Source of the DNA: Candidatus Omnitrophota bacterium
GTDB taxonomy: Bacteria; Omnitrophota; Gorgyraeia; Gygaellales; Profunditerraquicolaceae
Assembly (NCBI GenBank): GCA_028706895.1
Contig: JAQTVG010000054.1
Span: 1-6,691, forward strand
Direction: 5' to 3'
Length of the DNA: 6,691 nt
Below the pieces are notes generated by a model. The model ran no database searches. It was not told where the DNA came from and saw only the letters and a list, made by a program, of their open reading frames with translations. This document shows positions 6,155 through 6,691 of this stretch, in pieces; the first letter of the stretch is position 1; the number at the start of each line of letters is the position of its first letter. The position numbers were made by a program, and so were the translations under genes.

Positions 6155-6319
6155 TAGCGATTTGTCTTGCGTGGTTTTCGCAGCACCACTCGGTTTTTCC
6201 CACCGAGAAAAACCTCGCTTGAAGTTTCTGCTCGCTCTCACCTATATCCTGATAGCGGGTGAACCCTGGCCGCTCGCATAAACTACATGCTGCTTAAAAC
6301 CACTCAAGCCAATCCGCTA
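6155..6319. repeat. MITE-like or structured inverted-repeat element between argH and lysA
   Basis: Bases 6155-6185 and the reverse complement of 6288-6319 both start TAGCG, share CTTG, then GTGGTTTT, and end GCAGCA. Aligned by eye, 26 positions are identical over 31/32 nt, with four mismatches and one more altered site that includes a one-base indel. The core between the arms is GC-richer than the flanking genes (58 of 110 bases from 6181 to 6290) and holds smaller hairpins: CTCGGT/ACCGAG, GGTTTTTC/GAAAAACC, GCAT/ATGC (6276-6290) and GGG/CCC (6257-6266). The right arm begins with the argH stop codon. TTAATT occurs just outside both ends (6146-6151, 6324-6329), but in such AT-rich DNA it is weak evidence of a target-site duplication. 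No transposase is encoded. It could be a non-autonomous transposable element or a structured RNA leader for lysA. A U-tract is missing, so it is not a standard terminator. Confidence 0.65.
6192..6214. other. 8-bp hairpin inside the argH-lysA element
   Basis: GGTTTTTC (6192-6199) and GAAAAACC (6207-6214) form a perfect 8-bp stem with a 7-base loop on either strand. It competes with a 6-bp stem, CTCGGT (6189-6194) with ACCGAG (6202-6207), because the two share bases. In the direction of transcription it is not followed by a run of T, so it is not a standard intrinsic terminator. It lies about 50 bases before the lysA start. Confidence 0.5.
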
Positions 6320-6691
6320 TCTCTTAATTGATTTCTTGGACTTAACTGAAACCAATGGATCAAATAATTTAACTATTTCTTTCTTTACAAACTTATTTGA
6401 AAACTTTTTCAACAAACTCTCCGGCATATCTTTGATTTGAATTTCGTTTTCCAAAGAATATTTCACTAACTTCCCTACAATCGTGTGGGCTTCTTTAAAA
6501 GGAACCTTTTTGCCTACAAGGTAATATACGATATCGGTTGCGTATAGGCCCTCGTCTTTCAAATGCTCCGCTATATTAGCCTTGTTGAATTTCAGCGTAT
6601 TGATTAAGCCGCTTAAAACTTTCAATTCGCTAGAGACTATCTCAAAAGAGTTAAAAAGCGGTTCTTTATCTAACTGCATATCCCTATTGTA
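6317..6691 (-). CDS. argH: Argininosuccinate lyase, C-terminal part (runs off right edge)
   Basis: ArgH splits argininosuccinate into arginine and fumarate, the last step of arginine synthesis. Only the last 124 residues are present. The frame stays open through the right edge as YNRD before an internal Met at 6679, giving YNRDMQLDKEPLF, the well-known ArgH segment YNRDLQxDKEPLF, so this Met is not the start. Further matches are the ATDIVYYLVGKKVPFKEAH stretch and the IVGKLVKYS region after it, which correspond to ATDLADYLVxKGxPFREAHxIVG in the family. The catalytic GSSxMPxKxN region would lie upstream, outside the window. The end reads FDPLVSVKSKKSIKR and stops where most homologues continue with a GGT-containing tail of roughly 10-20 residues. 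That stop codon belongs to the inverted-repeat element downstream. Activity is probably kept, because the missing tail is not catalytic. Confidence 0.95.
   Translation of the reverse strand, partial: YNRDMQLDKEPLFNSFEIVSSELKVLSGLINTLKFNKANIAEHLKDEGLYATDIVYYLVGKKVPFKEAHTIVGKLVKYSLENEIQIKDMPESLLKKFSNKFVKKEIVKLFDPLVSVKSKKSIKR

Noticed and set aside
6256..6270. tRNA-like T-arm (GGGTTCACCC on the minus strand)
   Set aside because: The short GGG/CCC hairpin resembles a T-arm, but no acceptor, D or anticodon arms can be built around it.
6239..6280. 13-codon mini-ORF starting at an ATG near 6278 and ending at the TGA that overlaps the GTG of the 31-codon frame
   Set aside because: It has no ribosome-binding site, and other frames in the same core are also open, so openness alone is not evidence of coding.
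6145..6316. Lysine riboswitch (L-box) upstream of lysA
   Set aside because: This was the expected control element here, but the conserved L-box core segments are not recognisable in the 172 bases. The region is instead dominated by inverted arms.
6155..6319. Rho-independent terminator of argH
   Set aside because: The stems are real, but no run of T follows any of them in the direction of transcription.
6146..6329. TTAATT as a 6-bp target-site duplication flanking the element
   Set aside because: It lies 3-4 bases outside the arms rather than flush with them and is common in AT-rich DNA, so it is not reliable evidence of transposition.
6317..6679. A separate short protein starting at the Met at 6679
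   Set aside because: The frame stays open upstream to the window edge and encodes the conserved YNRD before that Met, so this is the interior of argH.

Overview
This is a compact biosynthetic operon in which every recognisable gene lies on the minus strand, so transcription runs from high to low coordinates: argH (3' part only), lysA, dapF, dapA, dapB, dapL, folK, panC, and possibly the first codons of one further gene at the left edge. Neighbouring genes overlap or nearly touch at most junctions (TAATATG at lysA/dapF, an 8-nt overlap at dapF/dapA, TAAGGAG at dapA/dapB, TAATG at dapL/folK, ATGA at folK/panC). This points to one polycistronic message with translational coupling.

The five central genes encode every step from aspartate semialdehyde and pyruvate to L-lysine by the diaminopimelate aminotransferase route. 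DapA condenses the substrates and DapB reduces the product to tetrahydrodipicolinate. DapL transaminates that directly to LL-diaminopimelate, DapF epimerises it to meso-diaminopimelate, and LysA decarboxylates it to lysine. The same cluster therefore feeds both protein synthesis (lysine) and peptidoglycan (meso-DAP). The first two aspartate-family enzymes (aspartate kinase and aspartate semialdehyde dehydrogenase) are not in the window. The tail of the operon adds a folate step (FolK) and the last pantothenate step (PanC). The head is the last enzyme of arginine synthesis (ArgH).

The organism is a bacterium with meso-DAP peptidoglycan. Base composition is moderately AT-rich, and DapL is of the type seen in Moorella, Chloroflexi and many uncultivated lineages. 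My best guess from the gene order and style is an uncultivated PVC-type lineage such as Omnitrophota, but this is recognition rather than proof.

The only sizeable non-coding stretch is 6145-6316, between argH and lysA. It is not featureless. Two 31/32-nt imperfect inverted arms (6155-6185 and 6288-6319, 26 identical positions) enclose a GC-richer core with smaller hairpins. The outer end of the right arm supplies the argH stop codon, and the ArgH C-terminus is shorter than the family norm at exactly that point. This looks like a MITE-like or structured repeat element that has become part of the operon. A second small oddity is a degenerate 7-bp tandem repeat (2457-2484) between dapB and dapL. 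No tRNA, rRNA, CRISPR, lysine riboswitch or convincing promoter or terminator was seen.
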